The notes under the pieces were generated by a model. It saw only the letters and a program-made list of their open reading frames with translations, had not been told where the DNA came from and made no database searches. The position numbers were made by a program, and so were the translations under genes. From contig NZ_QAOW01000001.1 of NCBI RefSeq assembly GCF_003051005.1, forward strand, positions 992,001 through 1,056,000: a stretch of 64,000 bases of DNA. Direction: 5' to 3'. This document shows positions 59,787 to 64,000 of this stretch, in pieces. Origin of the DNA: Rhodococcus sp. OK519. GTDB taxonomy: Bacteria; Actinomycetota; Actinomycetes; Mycobacteriales; Mycobacteriaceae. Position 1 is the first letter of the stretch, and every line of letters starts with the position of its first letter.

Positions 59787-59792
59787 TACGGT
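59787..59792 (+). promoter_or_regulatory. -10 element of a candidate leaderless ctaJ transcript
   Basis: TACGGT ends seven bases before GTG 59800. There is no ribosome binding site. Same spacing as at 9036 and 30295. Confidence 0.45.
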
Positions 59793-59799
59793 TTGCGTC

Positions 59800-60048
59800 G
59801 TGAGCATTCTCGAGACAGTGCTGATATTCGTAGGGATACCCGTCCTGGTGATCGCGATCGTCGCGGGACTGTCCTTCATGACCAAGAAGTCGCCCGGCTT
59901 CGTGCCGACCGAGTACCGACTCGGCGAGCGCTGGACCCATCAGCCGGTCCTGTGGAGCGCTGTCGACGAGGTGACCTCGCACGGTCACCACGCCGCACAC
60001 GCCGCGGGTGCAGACGTGATCGGAGGTTCGGCAAGTGGCAAGTGGTGA
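59800..60048 (+). CDS. ctaJ: aa3-type cytochrome oxidase subunit, CtaJ-like
   Basis: An 82-residue membrane protein. One helix spans about residues 4-26 (ILETVLIFVGIPVLVIAIVAGLSFM). A soluble C-terminal part follows with YRLGERWTHQPVLWSAVDEVTSHGHHAAHAA and GGSASGKW. This layout and the LIFVGIP and WTH-PVLWSAVDEVT segments match the small subunit CtaJ seen in actinobacterial III2-IV2 respiratory supercomplexes, as I recall it. The GTG start has a -10 hexamer seven bases upstream. The gene overlaps the DUF5130 gene by 14 bases. Confidence 0.7.
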   Translation: MSILETVLIFVGIPVLVIAIVAGLSFMTKKSPGFVPTEYRLGERWTHQPVLWSAVDEVTSHGHHAAHAAGADVIGGSASGKW

Positions 60049-60511
60049 CGTTATCCAGACCTCGGTAGCACCGGCGGATCTGCCGGTGGGCACTGTGGTG
60101 ACCACCAGCGGACGCCTGTCCGGTGTGCACCGCATCGGCGAGTCGTTCGACGACCTGCTGCCCTTCACGACCGATCAGTTGGTGCGCCTCGACGACGCCC
60201 TCACGGAGGCGACCCGCTCCACCAAGGTGCGGTTCAACATCTACGTGGGCGATCTCGGTGAGAACCCGGCGGTCGGCACGGACGCCATCTTCCCGGGCAC
60301 TCCCGAGGCCGAGCGGTCGGTCCTCATCGCGGTCTCGCCCAACCAGCACGCGATCGAGATCCGTGGCGGCCGTGCGGTTCAGCACCGCGTCACGGACCGT
60401 GTCGCCCAGTTGGGTGTCACCGCCGCACTGTCGTCGTTCGGTGAGGGTGACCTCGTAGACGGCCTCGTCTCGGCCCTGCGTGTGATGAGCGCGGCCATCG
60501 CCGCGAAGTAG
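60035..60511 (+). CDS. DUF5130 protein, Rv2468c-like
   Basis: A 158-residue soluble protein of the DUF5130 family. Strand-helix pattern with RLDDALTEATRSTKVRFNIYVGDLGENP and then SVLIAVSPNQHAIEIRGG resembles the TPM/TLP18.3 fold. GTG 60035 with GGAGG nine bases upstream lies inside the end of ctaJ, so the two are coupled. Conservation of the pair suggests a link to the oxidase, but no function is established. A strong terminator follows. Confidence 0.8.
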   Translation: MASGDVIQTSVAPADLPVGTVVTTSGRLSGVHRIGESFDDLLPFTTDQLVRLDDALTEATRSTKVRFNIYVGDLGENPAVGTDAIFPGTPEAERSVLIAVSPNQHAIEIRGGRAVQHRVTDRVAQLGVTAALSSFGEGDLVDGLVSALRVMSAAIAAK

Positions 60512-60536
60512 TCCCGCACTCCGACGCTCTACCCCG

Positions 60537-60566
60537 GTGACCCGGTGCCCTGCGGCACCGGGTCAC
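60537..60566. terminator. bidirectional terminator between DUF5130 gene and pepN
   Basis: GTGACCCGGTGCC, loop CTGC, then the exact reverse complement (13-bp stem). It serves the plus-strand gene ending 25 bases earlier and pepN ending 13 bases later on the minus strand. Confidence 0.85.
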
Positions 60567-60579
60567 TGTCGTCTCAGTG

Positions 60580-63165
<2,586 letters not shown>

Positions 63166-63230
63166 GAAGATCTCCTCATCACGGGTGGACAAACGACTGC
63201 CTGCTATCCCATCACGCGCCACGCTCCTCC

Positions 63231-63293
63231 CGCGATTTGCGCACTTGTCGCGGGAATTCGGGTGTCCGAGGCGCGGTAAGTGCGCAAAACGCG
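63231..63293. repeat. 16-bp inverted repeat between ferredoxin reductase and pepN
   Basis: CGCGATTTGCGCACTT (63231-63246) and AAGTGCGCAAAACGCG (63278-63293) pair at 15 of 16 positions around 31 bases. It begins three bases after the reductase stop on the minus strand, so it may be the terminator. Its form also resembles small dispersed intergenic palindromes. Confidence 0.6.
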
Positions 63294-63295
63294 GG

Positions 63296-64000
63296 TCAGG
63301 GGAGGAGGTCGCGGAGGGGGACGGCGGGGTCGGCGAGTCGTGCGGGATCGACCGGGCCCGAGAACGCCACGAGCGCTTTGATCTCGTCGGTGACATCCCA
63401 GATGTTGACGTTCATTCCGGCGAGCACGCGATTCTCCTCGTCGAGCCAGAAGGCGACGAACTCCCGCTTGCCGACGTCGCCACGCGTGACGACCTTCGTG
63501 TACTGCGGCGCCCAGCCCACGTACTCCATGCCGAGGTCGTACTGGTCGGTGAAGAAGTACGGCAGATTCGTGAACTCGACGGGATGCCCGAGCATCGTCG
63601 CGGCCGCGATCGGCGGTTGGTTGAGGGCGTTCGCCCAGTGTTCGACGCGGACCCGCGCGCCCAGCAGCGGATGCTGCTGTGCGGCGATGTCGCCGACCGC
63701 GACGATGTCCGGGTCGCTCGTGGTCAGCGTGCCGTCCACCAGGACGCCGCCGTCGACGGAAAGCCCGGCGGCCTCGGCGATCTCGATGTTGGGCTGCGCG
63801 CCCACTGCCACCAGCACCGCGTCGGCAGGCAGCACGGTGCCGTCGCCGAGCCGGACACCATCGGCCCGGCCGTCCGAGACCGTGATTTCCTCGACCTTCG
63901 CGCCGAACCGGAAGTCAACGCCGTGTTCGCGGTGCAGACCTTCGAAGACCGTGCCCATCTCCTTGCCGAGCGCGGCGCGCAGCGGACCGTCCGCGGCCTC
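63296..64000 (-). CDS. ferredoxin reductase (FAD/NAD-binding), C-terminal fragment
   Basis: The gene continues beyond base 64000; 234 codons are visible (open from EAADGPLRAALGKEMGTVFEG). The second Rossmann half contains the typical VLVAVGAQPNIEIAEAAGL, then TSDPDIVAVGDIA with the FAD-binding Asp, followed by a reductase C-terminal domain (about 140-230 of the fragment: YFFTDQYDLGMEYVGWAP). This is the putidaredoxin/rubredoxin reductase type that feeds P450s or ring-hydroxylating oxygenases with electrons from NADH. The FAD N-terminus is outside. It could supply CYP130 in this window, but this is conjecture. Confidence 0.85.
   Translation of the reverse strand, partial: EAADGPLRAALGKEMGTVFEGLHREHGVDFRFGAKVEEITVSDGRADGVRLGDGTVLPADAVLVAVGAQPNIEIAEAAGLSVDGGVLVDGTLTTSDPDIVAVGDIAAQQHPLLGARVRVEHWANALNQPPIAAATMLGHPVEFTNLPYFFTDQYDLGMEYVGWAPQYTKVVTRGDVGKREFVAFWLDEENRVLAGMNVNIWDVTDEIKALVAFSGPVDPARLADPAVPLRDLLP

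Overview
The window is high-GC actinobacterial DNA, almost certainly from Rhodococcus or a close mycolic-acid-containing relative in the Mycobacteriales. The evidence is about 67 percent GC by eye with gene-dense coding, frequent GTG starts, candidate leaderless promoters (TANNNT 6-7 bases before a start codon), a CmrA-type mycolate reductase, and gene order shared with M. tuberculosis. That shared order includes the Rv2509/Rv2510c pair at the left edge and the Rv2477c-Rv2476c-Rv2475c-Rv2474c and Rv2471-Rv2470-Rv2469c-Rv2468c-Rv2467 runs on the right. Rv comparisons are from memory; no search was run.

Layout, left to right. 1-6.6 kb: end of a DUF853 ATPase, an NDMA-type alcohol dehydrogenase, a diaminopimelate decarboxylase whose ribosome binding site lies in an inverted repeat, and a PadR-fadH-cmrA set. 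6.7-10.4 kb: a sodium:solute symporter with a 43-residue TTG-started partner, and a UMF1-type MFS protein. 10.4-16.1 kb: lipid genes (TesB-like thioesterase with a divergent TetR, epoxide-hydrolase-like enzyme, and a DesA3-type desaturase with its flavin/2Fe-2S reductase and a divergent TetR). 16.1-19.9 kb: NADP-glutamate dehydrogenase, a secreted DUF4185 protein, an unlisted 37-residue membrane peptide and tRNA-Arg(TCT).

19.9-30.3 kb: a complete form I aerobic CO dehydrogenase locus. It has a LysR regulator divergent from xdhC-coxM-coxS-coxL-(xdhC-YHS)-mocA-coxD-coxG-coxE. CoxL carries the diagnostic AYACSFR loop. It is followed by a CopD-CtaG fusion for copper delivery to cytochrome oxidase and by an SSB paralogue. 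33-40.4 kb: a TetR/DHA2 efflux pair, two secreted lipases and a Tat-exported cholesterol-oxidase-like GMC enzyme under a promoter with an embedded operator.

40.5-64 kb: a conserved block (ettA, thioesterase, 180-kDa NAD-glutamate dehydrogenase, thioesterase, Rv2474c-like gene). It is interrupted by about 8 kb of accessory catabolic genes: MaoC-type dehydratase, CYP130 with its TetR, mhpB-mhpC-mhpA for meta-cleavage of hydroxyphenylpropionates, an IclR regulator and an SDR. The block then resumes with aglA, glbO, an HNH endonuclease, a CtaJ-like oxidase subunit, DUF5130 and pepN, and ends in a truncated ferredoxin reductase.

Functionally the window combines trace-gas (CO) respiration, lipid and sterol or aromatic catabolism, nitrogen assimilation through two unrelated glutamate dehydrogenases, and terminal-oxidase accessory genes. 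No transposase, integrase, CRISPR array or phage gene was found.
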